Assembly: GCF_014750685.1 (NCBI RefSeq)
Contig: NZ_JAAXGE010000005.1
Location: forward strand, 186,001-250,000
DNA: 64,000 bases
Reading direction: 5' to 3'
DNA from: Bacteroides sp. GM023
Lineage (GTDB): Bacteria; Bacteroidota; Bacteroidia; Bacteroidales; Bacteroidaceae
A model generated the notes under the pieces. It saw only the letters and a list, made by a program, of their open reading frames with translations. It was not told the origin of the DNA and ran no database searches. This document shows, in pieces, positions 8,252 to 16,932 of the stretch (position 1 is its first letter; every line of letters starts with the position of its first letter). The position numbers were made by a program, and so were the translations under genes.

Positions 8252-8288
8252 AAAAACTTCTGTAATCTTACTGATTACAGAAGTTTTT
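8252..8288 (-). terminator. Intrinsic terminator of the GGGtGRT operon
   Basis: A perfect 15-bp inverted repeat (8252-8266 with 8274-8288, 7-nt loop) whose arms end in A5/T5. It lies 20 nt after the stop at 8308. Because of the A/T-rich arm ends it could work in both directions. Confidence 0.85.
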
Positions 8289-8307
8289 CTATATAAAGTA
8301 ATCTAAA

Positions 8308-9318
8308 TTACTTAGCTAAAGCCTGAGCTACATCAACCGCACAAGCTACTGTACAACCTACCATCGGGTTGTTACCAATTCCCAGGAATCCCATCATTTC
8401 CACGTGAGCAGGAACAGATGAAGAACCAGCGAACTGAGCGTCAGAGTGCATACGACCCATAGTGTCAGTCATACCATAAGAAGCAGGACCGGCAGCCATG
8501 TTGTCCGGGTGAAGAGTACGACCTGTACCACCACCTGAAGCTACTGAGAAATAAGGTTTGCCAGCAAGAACACGTTCTTTCTTGTAAGTACCGGCAACCG
8601 GGTGTTGGAAACGAGTCGGGTTAGTAGAGTTACCTGTGATAGATACGTCTACGCCTTCTTTCCACATGATAGCTACACCTTCGCGAACATCGTCAGCACC
8701 ATAGCATTTTACTTTTGCACGAGCACCGTCAGAGTAAGCGATTTCGCGAACAACTTTCAGTTCACCTGTAAAGTAATCGAATTGAGTCTGAACATAAGTA
8801 AATCCGTTGATACGAGAGATGATCTGAGCGGCGTCTTTTCCAAGACCGTTCAGGATGCAACGCAACGGTTCTTTACGTACTTTGTCTGCTTTTGCAGCAA
8901 TTTTGATAGCACCTTCAGCAGCAGCGAAAGATTCGTGACCTGCCAGGAATGCGAAACATTTAGTTTCTTCGCGCAGCAACATAGCAGCCAGGTTACCGTG
9001 ACCGATACCAACCTTACGGTCGTCAGCTACAGAGCCCGGGATACAGAATGCTTGCAGACCGATACCGATAGCTTCGGCAGCTTCAGCAGCATTTGTGCAG
9101 TTCTTCTTAAGAGCGATTGCAGTACCTACAACATAAGCCCATTTTGCGTTTTCAAAACAGATAGGCTGAGTTTCTTCACACGTTTTATAAGGATCAAGTC
9201 CGGCAGCTTCGCAGATAGCGTTAGCTTCTTCGATGTCTTTGATGCCGTTAGCGTTCAAGGCTTCAATGATACCTTTGATACGACGGTCTTGGCTTTCGAA
9301 TTTTACTTCTCTAATCAT
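8308..9318 (-). CDS. GGGtGRT protein (conserved, function unknown)
   Basis: A 336-residue protein that carries the family signature GGGTGRTLHPDN near residue 260. Other conserved-looking segments are GHGNLAAMLLREETKCFAFLAGHESFAAAEGA and a Cys-containing C-terminus (NPMVGCTVACAVDVAQA). The family is widespread in anaerobes and usually paired, as here, with a NifU-like Fe-S scaffold; its reaction is not known to me. The frame runs upstream to 9357, but the ATG at 9318 is preferred because it has a rare strong Shine-Dalgarno sequence (AAGGAGG, 9334-9328) and avoids overlap with the preceding gene, whose stop lies 19 nt away. No signal peptide; cytoplasmic. Confidence 0.85.
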   Translation of the reverse strand: MIREVKFESQDRRIKGIIEALNANGIKDIEEANAICEAAGLDPYKTCEETQPICFENAKWAYVVGTAIALKKNCTNAAEAAEAIGIGLQAFCIPGSVADDRKVGIGHGNLAAMLLREETKCFAFLAGHESFAAAEGAIKIAAKADKVRKEPLRCILNGLGKDAAQIISRINGFTYVQTQFDYFTGELKVVREIAYSDGARAKVKCYGADDVREGVAIMWKEGVDVSITGNSTNPTRFQHPVAGTYKKERVLAGKPYFSVASGGGTGRTLHPDNMAAGPASYGMTDTMGRMHSDAQFAGSSSVPAHVEMMGFLGIGNNPMVGCTVACAVDVAQALAK

Positions 9319-9327
9319 AGTTTCTTT

Positions 9328-9334
9328 CCTCCTT
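9328..9334 (-). promoter_or_regulatory. Strong Shine-Dalgarno for the GGGtGRT gene
   Basis: AAGGAGG on the minus strand, 9 nt before the ATG at 9318. Such sites are uncommon in Bacteroides; this one fixes the start and suggests high expression. Confidence 0.75.
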
Positions 9335-9337
9335 ATA

Positions 9338-10039
9338 TTATTCGTGACGTGGATCAATAGATTTAACTGCTCCCTGTTCTGCTGTTACGCGACCATAAGT
9401 ACCTGTAACTTTTTTCAATGCTTCGTTAGCATCAGTACCTTTTTTGATTTCGTCCATGAACTTGCCCATGTGTACGAATTCGTATCCGCAGATTTCGTCG
9501 TTCTTGTCCAAGAAGATTTGTTTGATATAACCTTCTGCCATTTCAAGGTAACGAGGACCTTTAGCCAAAGTACCATAAAGAGTACCTACCTGGCTACGCA
9601 GACCCTTACCCAAATCTTCCAAACCTGCACCGATGATCAAACCACCTTCAGAGAAAGCTGATTGAGTACGTCCGTAAACGATTTGCAGGAACAGTTCGCG
9701 CATAGCTGTATTGATAGCGTCGCAAACAAGGTCAGTGTTCAGTGCTTCAAGAACTGTTTTACCCGGAAGGATTTCAGAAGCCATAGCAGCTGAGTGAGTC
9801 ATACCAGAGCAACCGATTGTTTCGATCAAAGCTTCCTGGATGATACCTTCTTTAACGTTCAGTGTCAGTTTACAAGCACCTTGTTGAGGAGCGCACCAAC
9901 CGATACCGTGTGTCAAACCAGAAATATCAACGATTTCTTTAGATTTTACCCATTTGCCTTCTTCGGGTATGGGAGCCGGTCCGTGGTTAGGACCCTTCTT
10001 TACAACACACATGTGTTCCACTTCGTGTGAATAAGTCAT
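9338..10039 (-). CDS. NifU-like iron-sulfur cluster assembly scaffold protein
   Basis: A 233-residue protein with NifU/IscU-like N-terminal domain features: candidate cluster-ligand cysteines in GWCAPQQGACKLTL (near residue 50) and in the IGCSGMTHSAAMASEILPGKTVLEAL segment (near residue 75), a pattern of the NifU_N fold. It has about 60 extra C-terminal residues compared with plain IscU. It probably assembles or delivers Fe-S clusters. It is the first gene of an operon with the GGGtGRT gene 19 nt downstream; the constant pairing suggests that the GGGtGRT protein uses or helps build a cluster. A good promoter lies upstream. Fold call is good; partnership is inference. Confidence 0.8.
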   Translation of the reverse strand: MTYSHEVEHMCVVKKGPNHGPAPIPEEGKWVKSKEIVDISGLTHGIGWCAPQQGACKLTLNVKEGIIQEALIETIGCSGMTHSAAMASEILPGKTVLEALNTDLVCDAINTAMRELFLQIVYGRTQSAFSEGGLIIGAGLEDLGKGLRSQVGTLYGTLAKGPRYLEMAEGYIKQIFLDKNDEICGYEFVHMGKFMDEIKKGTDANEALKKVTGTYGRVTAEQGAVKSIDPRHE

Positions 10040-10102
10040 AATTAGCTCTTTTTTTAAGTGATATAATTAAAAATACGTAGTCACGATTCTCTAAATCGCC
10101 CA

Positions 10103-10133
10103 CAAAGGTAGTCGATTTATTTGTTTCTGCAAA
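10103..10133 (-). promoter_or_regulatory. Predicted promoter of the NifU-like/GGGtGRT operon
   Basis: On the minus strand TTTG (10133-10130), a 19-nt spacer and TACCTTTG (10110-10103) match the Bacteroides sigma-ABfr consensus closely. The leader would be about 57 nt. Confidence 0.65.
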
Positions 10134-10277
10134 TCGCCTTTTATTACTTTTTTGTGAAAAGTGACAATTCAGTTTACGTTTTTTCGCAGTTTGTAAAGTC
10201 GGGATTGCATTTGCGGAAGATTGGGGGTGAACGAACTATCTATTTGTTGCTTTGTTATTATTAGAAAACCAAAATTT

Positions 10278-10682
10278 ATGGAACTGAATCAAATAGATAT
10301 ACATTATTTAATTGCGGCAATTTGTGTTATTTCATCTGCGCTTATTTTTTATACGATTGGCGTTTGGGGAGAACGTCTCCAAAAGAAATTAAAGTTTTGG
10401 CATATTGTCTTTTTTCTTCTAGGTTTGATTGCTGATGCGGTTGGCACAAGCCTGATGGAACATATTGCCGAACTAACTCATTTGCATGACGAGATTCATA
10501 CGGTGACGGGTACGATTGCCATTCTTCTTATGTTTGTACATGCTTCATGGGCGATATGGACTTACGTGAAAGGTTCGGCACAGGCGAAACGGCATTTTAA
10601 CCGTTTCAGCATTGTGGTTTGGTGCATCTGGCTTATACCTTATTTTATAGGTATGTATTTGGGTATGCGTTTACATGCATAA
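10278..10682 (+). CDS. HsmA-family (TIGR03987-like) membrane protein
   Basis: A 134-residue protein with four hydrophobic helices (~8-27, 40-60, 75-97, 110-130) and the motif FFLLGLIADAVGTSLMEHIAE, matching the TIGR03987/HsmA family of small membrane proteins of unknown function. The frame opens at a TTG at 10221, but the ATG at 10278 (MELNQIDIHYL) places the first helix correctly and is preferred. Single gene. Confidence 0.72.
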   Translation: MELNQIDIHYLIAAICVISSALIFYTIGVWGERLQKKLKFWHIVFFLLGLIADAVGTSLMEHIAELTHLHDEIHTVTGTIAILLMFVHASWAIWTYVKGSAQAKRHFNRFSIVVWCIWLIPYFIGMYLGMRLHA

Positions 10683-10752
10683 GTGGTTATTCGTATTGGT
10701 AGCTATGTATCTATAAATTAAACCTTTATAGTTTCCTGTAATTTCCATTGTA

Positions 10753-10805
10753 GGAAACGCCAGTTTCTCACCGAGGAAACGCTCGTTTCTCTACGGGGAA
10801 ACGGA
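10753..10805. repeat. Tandem GGAAACG/CGTTTC short hairpin repeats
   Basis: GGAAACG occurs three times in about 50 bp, with inverted partners GTTTC between them: GAAAC-GCCA-GTTTC and GAAACG-CT-CGTTTC. They form two adjacent small hairpins plus a third half. Similar GGAAAC/GTTTCC arrays are familiar in Bacteroides intergenic DNA. No coding function. Confidence 0.55.
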
Positions 10806-10856
10806 GATGGCTTTTAAGCTTTTGTTTTCTAATGGTTTTATTTGCTTTATGAATTG

Positions 10857-10886
10857 TTGGGATGTAGAATAAAATTCGTAGCTTTG
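10857..10886 (+). promoter_or_regulatory. Predicted promoter for the DUF4375 gene
   Basis: TTG (10857-10859), a 19-nt spacer and TAGCTTTG (10879-10886) fit the Bacteroides consensus, 23 nt before the ATG at 10910. Confidence 0.55.
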
Positions 10887-10909
10887 TTGCAAAATTTATT
10901 GAATAGGCT

Positions 10910-11410
10910 ATGATAGAAATTACAGATGCTGCTTTACAAAAGGCTGCGGGTGAAGGAATGGATGAGTTTATCCAGGTATTTACCAATAAATATAAAGAGG
11001 TGATTGGTGGCGAACTGGCTGCTGAAACAATGTCTCTGCTGACGGGAGAACAACATTCTTTGCTGGCTTATCAGATATTTCGTGATGAGGTGATGGCAGG
11101 GGGATTCTGTCAGTTGATCCAAAACGGTTACGGTGGATATATCTTTGATAATCCATTTGCTAAAGTAATGCGTTTGTGGGGAGTGGAAGAATTCTCGAAG
11201 TTAATCTATAAAGCAAAGAAAATATTTGATGCCAACCGTAAAGACTTGGAGAAGGAACGGACGGATGATGAATTTATGGCTATGTATGAGCAATACGAAG
11301 CCTTTGATGAGTTGGAAGAGGCTTATTTAGAGATGGAAGAGCAGGTTACGGCATTGATTGCAAGTTATGTAGATGACCATTTGGAACTTTTTGCAAAAAT
11401 AATAAAGTAG
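10910..11410 (+). CDS. DUF4375 domain-containing protein
   Basis: A 166-residue soluble, acidic protein. The segment HSLLAYQIFRDEVMAGGFCQLIQNGYGGYIF at ~45-80 and the LWGVEEFSKLIYKAKKIFD helix match the DUF4375 (DMP19-like) family. In this family the NGYG region is the most conserved part, but no activity is established. Single gene with its own promoter and a 76-nt gap to the next start. Confidence 0.78.
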   Translation: MIEITDAALQKAAGEGMDEFIQVFTNKYKEVIGGELAAETMSLLTGEQHSLLAYQIFRDEVMAGGFCQLIQNGYGGYIFDNPFAKVMRLWGVEEFSKLIYKAKKIFDANRKDLEKERTDDEFMAMYEQYEAFDELEEAYLEMEEQVTALIASYVDDHLELFAKIIK

Positions 11411-11463
11411 CGGATGCAGTATTTTTTAAGTATCTGCATTTATTAATTGTGAATTAGAATTTA

Positions 11464-11471
11464 TATCTTTG
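11464..11471 (+). promoter_or_regulatory. Predicted -7 box for the NigD-like gene
   Basis: TATCTTTG matches TAnnTTTG. It overlaps the TTG codon at 11469, so translation cannot begin there; the leader is only about 10-15 nt. Confidence 0.5.
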
Positions 11472-11492
11472 CAAAATCTAAAAAATATGTTT

Positions 11493-12248
11493 ATGAAACA
11501 GATGAAATTTTTATTGGTAGCTTTGATGGCTGTGGTGATGGGTTTGTCAGTTACTTCTTGTATGAATGGGGATGACAATAATGGACCGCAAACTTTCGGT
11601 GTCATCGCAAAATTAGACTCTTATGCGAGTAGCTTTAAAACTATGGATGGAACTAAATGGATTCCTACTGATGCTACTAGTATTATGCTTTTAAGTTCAG
11701 GTATGTATATTATTAATGGTCAGTATAACAGGGAAGACGTGAATGCTAATACAGCTTCCATTACTTTTACTTTGACTTCTACTCCTACTAACATAGATGG
11801 TCCGTCGGTAACTTCTACACCGGAGACTGCGAATGCAACAATGTATGCTTTGAATTATGAAAATGCGTATTATCCTTATTTATTTGATAAGAATACATTG
11901 ATTCTTCCTGCAATGTTCCATTTCAAAAACTCTTCAGTTGCAACAGAACTGGAAGCTGAATTGAAAAAACATAAGTTTGTTATTTCATATGACGAGGAAG
12001 AAGTTGCTAAAGGTGGTGAAACGTTAGATCTATTTGTAAATCACGTTGTCACTGATGATGAAAAGGTAGTTCGTGATTCTTATACTGTAAGTTATGAAGC
12101 TTATGATTTGTCTTATATTATAAGTCGGTATTCAAATTTGAAAACAATAACAATACATGCTCAAGTGAATAAAACTTCTGATGATTTGGCTAACTCTTCT
12201 ACAAAAGAAGATAAGTTTGATATCGATTATTCAAAGATTACACAGTAA
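11493..12248 (+). CDS. NigD-like lipoprotein
   Basis: A 251-residue protein with a signal peptide and lipobox ending at Cys23 (SVTSC), followed by MNGDDNNG, a linker usual in surface-exported Bacteroides lipoproteins. The body is beta-rich with an N-terminal OB-like part (FGVIAKLDSYASSFKTMDGTKWIPTD) and a C-terminal sandwich ending in an FDIDYSKITQ tail, as in the NigD-like family. Named after a gene linked to bacteriocin NigA in B. thetaiotaomicron-type loci; its function is unknown. ATGs at 11487 and 11493 are both possible. The stop is 2 nt before the next gene. Confidence 0.75.
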   Translation: MKQMKFLLVALMAVVMGLSVTSCMNGDDNNGPQTFGVIAKLDSYASSFKTMDGTKWIPTDATSIMLLSSGMYIINGQYNREDVNANTASITFTLTSTPTNIDGPSVTSTPETANATMYALNYENAYYPYLFDKNTLILPAMFHFKNSSVATELEAELKKHKFVISYDEEEVAKGGETLDLFVNHVVTDDEKVVRDSYTVSYEAYDLSYIISRYSNLKTITIHAQVNKTSDDLANSSTKEDKFDIDYSKITQ

Positions 12249-12250
12249 CA

Positions 12251-12826
12251 TTGAACTACAAAGAACTATTTAACATAGCAATGAAATTGATTTCCTCTCC
12301 GGCCAAGGCTTGGGAGGAAATTTCTATGGAAGAGGATAGGCGAAAAGTATATATGGCTTTTGTCTATCCTATGATTGGTTTATGCGGTCTGTCCGTGTTC
12401 ATCGGGTCATTATTGACGAATGGATGGGGCGGTCCGCAAAGTTTCCAGATAGCTATGACCAATTGCTGTGCCGTAGCTGTAGCCTTGTTCGGTGGCTACT
12501 TTTTGGCAGCTTATGCCATTAATGAGATGGGGACAAGAATGTTTGGTATGCATAGCAATATGCCGCTGACACAACAGTTTGCGGGATATGCCCTTGTTGT
12601 ACCTTTCTTGCTTCAGATCGTAACCGGACTATTACCTGATTTTAGAATTATTGCTTGGCTGCTACAGTTCTACATCGTCTATATAGTATGGGAAGGAACT
12701 CCTATACTGATGGGAGTAGAAGAAAAACAACGATTGAGATACACCCTTTTGTCGTCTGTATTGTTAATACTATGTCCGACGTTGATTCAAATCGTGTTTA
12801 ATAAATTAACGGCCATACTTAATTAA
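12251..12826 (+). CDS. Yip1-family integral membrane protein
   Basis: A 191-residue protein with five hydrophobic segments (~33-55, 66-90, 108-126, 130-150, 163-185) after an N-terminal LFNIAMKLISSPAKAWEEI amphipathic part that is typical of bacterial Yip1 proteins. Function is unknown. It starts at a TTG just 2 nt after the NigD-like stop, which suggests coupling; an in-frame ATG at 12281 is the alternative, but it would cut off the conserved amphipathic start. smpB follows after 9 nt. Confidence 0.75.
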   Translation: MNYKELFNIAMKLISSPAKAWEEISMEEDRRKVYMAFVYPMIGLCGLSVFIGSLLTNGWGGPQSFQIAMTNCCAVAVALFGGYFLAAYAINEMGTRMFGMHSNMPLTQQFAGYALVVPFLLQIVTGLLPDFRIIAWLLQFYIVYIVWEGTPILMGVEEKQRLRYTLLSSVLLILCPTLIQIVFNKLTAILN

Positions 12827-12835
12827 TGTGTGAAG

Positions 12836-13288
12836 ATGAAACAACCCTCTGTAAATATTAAGAATAAACGGGCTACGTTTGATTACGAACTGATAGATAC
12901 CTACACAGCAGGTATTGTACTGACCGGTACTGAAATCAAATCCATTCGTTTGGGAAAAGCCAGCCTGGTAGATACGTTTTGTTATTTTGCGAAAGGCGAA
13001 TTGTGGGTGAAGAATATGCACATCGCCGAGTATTTCTATGGTTCGTATAATAATCATACGGCGCGTAGAGAGAGGAAGTTGTTGCTTAGTAAGAAAGAAT
13101 TGGAGAAACTTCAACGGGATATGAAGAATCCCGGTTTTACGGTTGTTCCCGTACGCTTGTTTATCAATGAAAAAGGTTTGGCGAAACTGGTAATCGCTTT
13201 GGCGAAAGGAAAGAAAGAATATGATAAACGAGAATCCATTAAGGAAAAAGATGACCGTAGAGATATGGCAAGAATGTTCAAGCGGTAA
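12836..13288 (+). CDS. smpB: SsrA-binding protein SmpB
   Basis: A 150-residue tmRNA-binding protein of trans-translation ribosome rescue. Hallmarks: [32 protein letters not shown] at the N-terminus, [25 protein letters not shown] in the centre, and a basic C-terminal tail ([26 protein letters not shown]) that enters the ribosomal mRNA channel. A GTG at 12830 is possible, but the ATG at 12836 fits the family. A 6-bp hairpin (AGCGGT/ACCGCT, 13281-13299) spans the stop codon. It lies 9 nt after the Yip1 gene. Confidence 0.95.
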   Translation: MKQPSVNIKNKRATFDYELIDTYTAGIVLTGTEIKSIRLGKASLVDTFCYFAKGELWVKNMHIAEYFYGSYNNHTARRERKLLLSKKELEKLQRDMKNPGFTVVPVRLFINEKGLAKLVIALAKGKKEYDKRESIKEKDDRRDMARMFKR

Positions 13289-13375
13289 GTAGGACCGCTA
13301 TAAGATAAATTCCGGACTGTGATAAATCCGGTCGTTGGCAGAGTGATAATTTTAGGTATAAATGTGATAGGGTAA

Positions 13376-16123
13376 ATGAAAAAGACTATTTCGCAGATCG
13401 TATCCGAGCGCATCCTTATTTTGGATGGAGCAATGGGTACCATGATTCAACAATATAATCTCAAAGAAGAAGATTTTCGTGGTGAACGTTTCGCGCATAT
13501 TCCCGGACAGTTGAAAGGGAATAATGACTTGTTGTGTCTGACACGTCCCGATGTGATTCGGGATATTCATCGTAAATACCTGGAAGCAGGTGCAGACATT
13601 ATCGAAACCAATACATTTAGTTCGACTACCGTTTCTATGGCCGATTATCACGTAGAAGAATATGTGCGTGAAATGAATCTTGCCGCAGTGAAACTGGCCC
13701 GTGAACTAGCGGACGAATATACTGTAAAGAATCCCGACAAACCTCGTTTTGTAGCTGGTTCCGTAGGACCTACGAATAAAACTTGCTCCATGAGCCCGGA
13801 CGTGAACAACCCGGCTTATCGCGCTTTGAGCTATGACGAACTGGCCGCTGCCTATCAGCAACAGATGGAAGCAATGCTTGAAGGTGGGGTAGACGCCATT
13901 CTGATTGAAACGATATTTGATACACTGAATGCTAAAACGGCTATTTTTGCTGCAGAACAGGCTATGAAAGTGACAGGAGTCGAAGTACCTGTCATGTTAT
14001 CAGTGACTGTATCCGATATTGGCGGACGAACTCTGTCAGGACAAACATTGGAAGCGTTTCTCGCTTCCGTACAACATGCCAATATATTCTCTGTCGGCCT
14101 GAACTGTTCGTTCGGTGCCCGTCAGTTGAAACCTTTCCTTGAGCAATTGGCTGCCCGTGCACCTTATTATATTAGTGCCTACCCGAATGCCGGATTACCG
14201 AATAGTCTCGGTAAGTACGATCAGACACCTGCGGACATGGCTCACGAAGTGAAAGAATATATCGACGAAAGATTAATCAATATTATCGGTGGTTGTTGCG
14301 GAACGACGGACGCCTACATCGCCGAATATTCATCCCTGATAGAAGGTGCTCGACCACACGTCCCGTCCGCAAAACCGGATTGTATGTGGCTTTCCGGCCT
14401 TGAACTGCTGGAAGTGAAACCGGAAATTAATTTTGTGAATGTCGGTGAACGCTGTAACGTAGCCGGTTCACGTAAATTCCTTCGCCTTATCAATGAAAAG
14501 AAATACGATGAAGCTCTTTCCATTGCCCGCCAACAGGTAGAAGACGGTGCCTTAGTAATCGACGTCAATATGGATGACGGTCTATTGGATGCCAAGACTG
14601 AAATGACTACCTTCCTGAATCTTATTATGTCCGAACCGGAAATAGCCCGTGTCCCAGTTATGATTGATTCTTCCAAATGGGAAGTGATTGTTGCCGGACT
14701 GAAATGCCTGCAAGGTAAATCAATCGTCAACTCTATTTCTTTGAAAGAAGGAGAAGAAGTATTTCTCGAACATGCCCGGACTATCAAACAATACGGAGCT
14801 GCTGCCGTCGTAATGGCTTTTGATGAAAAAGGCCAGGCAGATACCGCTGCCCGTAAAATAGAAGTGTGCCAACGTGCATACCGTCTGTTAGTCGATAAAA
14901 TAAATTTTAATCCCCATGATATTATCTTCGACCCCAATGTGCTCGCCGTAGCTACGGGAATCGAAGAACATAACAACTATGCGGTAGACTTCATTGAAGC
15001 TACCGGATGGATAAAGAAAAACCTTCCCGGTGCGCACATCAGTGGTGGAGTAAGTAACCTTTCTTTCTCTTTCCGTGGCAATAATTATATCCGTGAAGCC
15101 ATGCATGCCGTGTTCCTTTATCATGCCATCCAGCAAGGGATGGATATGGGAATTGTGAACCCGGGAACTTCCGTTCTTTATAGCGATATTCCGGCCGATG
15201 TACTGGAGAAAATCGAAGATGTTGTTTTGAACCGCCGCCCTGATGCAGCGGAACGTCTCATTGAATTGGCAGAATCTCTGAAAGCAACAATGAGCGGAAC
15301 CGCGGGAGAATCGGCTGTCAAGCAGGATGCTTGGAGAGAAGGATCTGTTCAAGAACGTTTGAAGTATGCTTTGATGAAAGGAATTGGCGATTTTCTCGAG
15401 CAGGACTTGGCAGAAGCACTGCCTCTTTACGATAAAGCGGTCAATGTGATTGAAGGTCCGTTGATGGATGGAATGAATTATGTCGGTGAACTTTTCGGAG
15501 CAGGTAAAATGTTTCTTCCGCAAGTGGTAAAGACTGCCCGGACAATGAAAAAAGCCGTTGCTATCCTTCAGCCTATCATTGAATCGGAGAAAACTGATGG
15601 AGCAACCTCTGCCGGAAAAATATTACTTGCTACTGTGAAAGGCGACGTGCACGATATCGGAAAGAATATCGTTGCCGTGGTGATGGCCTGTAACGGTTAT
15701 GATATTGTTGACTTAGGAGTGATGGTGCCCGCAGAAACAATCGTTCAGCGTGCTATTGAAGAAAAGGTAGACATGATTGGATTGAGCGGTTTGATAACTC
15801 CTTCACTGGAAGAAATGGCTCACGTAGCCGTTGAATTGGAAAAGGCAGGATTGGATATACCTCTTCTGATTGGAGGAGCTACTACCTCAAAGATGCATAC
15901 AGCATTGAAGATTGCTCCTGTGTATCATGCTCCGGTGGTGCACTTGAAAGATGCGTCATTGAATGCGGGTGTTGCTGCTAAACTGCTGAATCCGCAGGCG
16001 AGAGCCGAACTGGTGAACGAATTGAAAACTGAATATGAGACACTTCGTGAAAAGAGTGGCATGATGAAGCGTGAAACCGTTTCATTGGAAGAAGCACAGA
16101 AAAATAAGTTGAACCTATTTTAA
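13376..16123 (+). CDS. metH: Cobalamin-dependent methionine synthase lacking the reactivation domain
   Basis: A 915-residue protein that transfers the methyl group from 5-methyltetrahydrofolate to homocysteine. Domains in order: homocysteine-binding barrel (~1-315) with zinc ligands Cys244 (GLNCSFGA) and Cys307/Cys308 (GGCCGT); pterin-binding barrel (~340-605, [16 protein letters not shown]); B12 cap (~640-735); B12-binding Rossmann domain (~745-885) with the axial His759 in GDVHDIGKN. It ends at residue 915, whereas E. coli MetH (about 1227) has a further C-terminal AdoMet-dependent reactivation domain, absent here with no sign of it downstream. Reactivation must come from a separate protein or another mechanism. 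No B12 riboswitch was recognised in the 87-nt upstream gap. Confidence 0.95.
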   Translation: MKKTISQIVSERILILDGAMGTMIQQYNLKEEDFRGERFAHIPGQLKGNNDLLCLTRPDVIRDIHRKYLEAGADIIETNTFSSTTVSMADYHVEEYVREMNLAAVKLARELADEYTVKNPDKPRFVAGSVGPTNKTCSMSPDVNNPAYRALSYDELAAAYQQQMEAMLEGGVDAILIETIFDTLNAKTAIFAAEQAMKVTGVEVPVMLSVTVSDIGGRTLSGQTLEAFLASVQHANIFSVGLNCSFGARQLKPFLEQLAARAPYYISAYPNAGLPNSLGKYDQTPADMAHEVKEYIDERLINIIGGCCGTTDAYIAEYSSLIEGARPHVPSAKPDCMWLSGLELLEVKPEINFVNVGERCNVAGSRKFLRLINEKKYDEALSIARQQVEDGALVIDVNMDDGLLDAKTEMTTFLNLIMSEPEIARVPVMIDSSKWEVIVAGLKCLQGKSIVNSISLKEGEEVFLEHARTIKQYGAAAVVMAFDEKGQADTAARKIEVCQRAYRLLVDKINFNPHDIIFDPNVLAVATGIEEHNNYAVDFIEATGWIKKNLPGAHISGGVSNLSFSFRGNNYIREAMHAVFLYHAIQQGMDMGIVNPGTSVLYSDIPADVLEKIEDVVLNRRPDAAERLIELAESLKATMSGTAGESAVKQDAWREGSVQERLKYALMKGIGDFLEQDLAEALPLYDKAVNVIEGPLMDGMNYVGELFGAGKMFLPQVVKTARTMKKAVAILQPIIESEKTDGATSAGKILLATVKGDVHDIGKNIVAVVMACNGYDIVDLGVMVPAETIVQRAIEEKVDMIGLSGLITPSLEEMAHVAVELEKAGLDIPLLIGGATTSKMHTALKIAPVYHAPVVHLKDASLNAGVAAKLLNPQARAELVNELKTEYETLREKSGMMKRETVSLEEAQKNKLNLF

Positions 16124-16135
16124 AACATTACCACA

Positions 16136-16735
16136 ATGAAAAAGATTTTCTCTTTCCTATGTCTGTTCATGGTAGTAACTACTATGATGTCATGTTCTTC
16201 TGCAAAAGAAGAAAAAGGAACGTCCGAAACCGGAAATGCTGCATTGGATAATATCTTTGAGCGCAAAAGCGTGCGCACTTATCTGAATAAAGGAGTGGAG
16301 AAAGAGAAAATCGATTTAATGCTTCGTGCCGGAATGGCTGCGCCTTCGGGAAAGGATGTCCGTCCTTGGGAGTTTGTCGTAGTGACCGACCGTGCCAAAC
16401 TGGATTCGATGGCTGCCGCACTTCCTTATGCCAAAATGTTAACTCAGGCTCGCAATGCCATTATCGTTTGCGGAGACTCTGCACGTTCGTCTTATTGGTA
16501 CTTGGACTGTTCTGCCGCCGCACAAAATATTCTTTTGGCTGCCGAAAGCCTGGGATTGGGAGCTGTATGGACAGCAGCCTATCCTTATGAAGACCGTATG
16601 CAGGTAGTACGCAAGTACACCAACCTTCCGGAGAATATTCTTCCGCTTTGTGTCATTCCTTTCGGCTATCCGGCTACAAAAGAGAACCCGAAACAGAAAT
16701 TTGACGAGAAAAAGATACATTATAATCAGTATTAG
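16136..16735 (+). CDS. Nitroreductase-family lipoprotein
   Basis: A 199-residue protein with a signal peptide and lipobox ending at Cys20 (TMMSC). The mature part is a compact nitroreductase fold: ERKSVRTYL near residue 42, MAAPSGKDVRPWEFVVV near residue 70 (FMN-phosphate region), and LGLGAVWTAAYP near residue 140. Family members are FMN-dependent NAD(P)H oxidoreductases; an exported version is unusual but recurs in Bacteroides. It starts 12 nt after metH, so it is probably co-transcribed. Substrate unknown. Confidence 0.82.
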   Translation: MKKIFSFLCLFMVVTTMMSCSSAKEEKGTSETGNAALDNIFERKSVRTYLNKGVEKEKIDLMLRAGMAAPSGKDVRPWEFVVVTDRAKLDSMAAALPYAKMLTQARNAIIVCGDSARSSYWYLDCSAAAQNILLAAESLGLGAVWTAAYPYEDRMQVVRKYTNLPENILPLCVIPFGYPATKENPKQKFDEKKIHYNQY

Positions 16736-16746
16736 TAAACAAAAGT

Positions 16747-16776
16747 TTTGTCTTTTCAATAAATTCCTTACATTTG
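16747..16776 (+). promoter_or_regulatory. Predicted promoter of the symporter operon
   Basis: TTTG (16747-16750), an 18-nt spacer and TACATTTG (16769-16776), about 30 nt before the ATG at 16807. Confidence 0.55.
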
Positions 16777-16806
16777 CGCCTTAATTGATTAAAATCTGAT
16801 ACGCAA

Positions 16807-16932
16807 ATGTTTGGAATAGAAGACCCTTTTATCATTATACCATACCTGCTTTCGGTGGTATGCGTGATTTTTGCTGCCTGGTTCGGGCTGAAATATTGGA
16901 ATAAGGACGATGAAAAAGACGAAACACGATGA
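16807..16932 (+). CDS. Symporter small accessory protein (41 aa)
   Basis: An open frame of 41 codons: MFGIEDPFIIIPYLLSVVCV, a single membrane helix (~residues 8-30), then LKYWNKDDEKDETR. Its TGA overlaps the ATG of the following symporter (ATGA), and a good promoter lies just upstream. One-helix proteins of this sort are encoded directly before sodium:solute symporters in many Bacteroidetes and are assumed to be small accessory subunits. The assignment rests on position, topology and the overlap. Confidence 0.75.
   Translation: MFGIEDPFIIIPYLLSVVCVIFAAWFGLKYWNKDDEKDETR

Noticed and set aside
9319..9357. Upstream in-frame start of the GGGtGRT gene
   Set aside because: It would overlap the stop of the NifU-like gene; the ATG at 9318 has an AAGGAGG at the right distance.
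8602..9360. Long open frame on the plus strand opposite the GGGtGRT gene (252 codons)
   Set aside because: It is an antisense shadow: the minus-strand gene has the family signature, a Shine-Dalgarno and terminator, while this frame gives a Ser/Phe/Cys-rich product with no recognisable domain.
10753..10805. CRISPR array
   Set aside because: The units are only about 20 nt, have no unique spacers of normal length and no cas genes are nearby.
13289..13375. Cobalamin riboswitch before metH
   Set aside because: The gap is only 87 nt and shows no B12-box-like sequence or long fold; only a weak CCGGA/TCCGG stem is seen.
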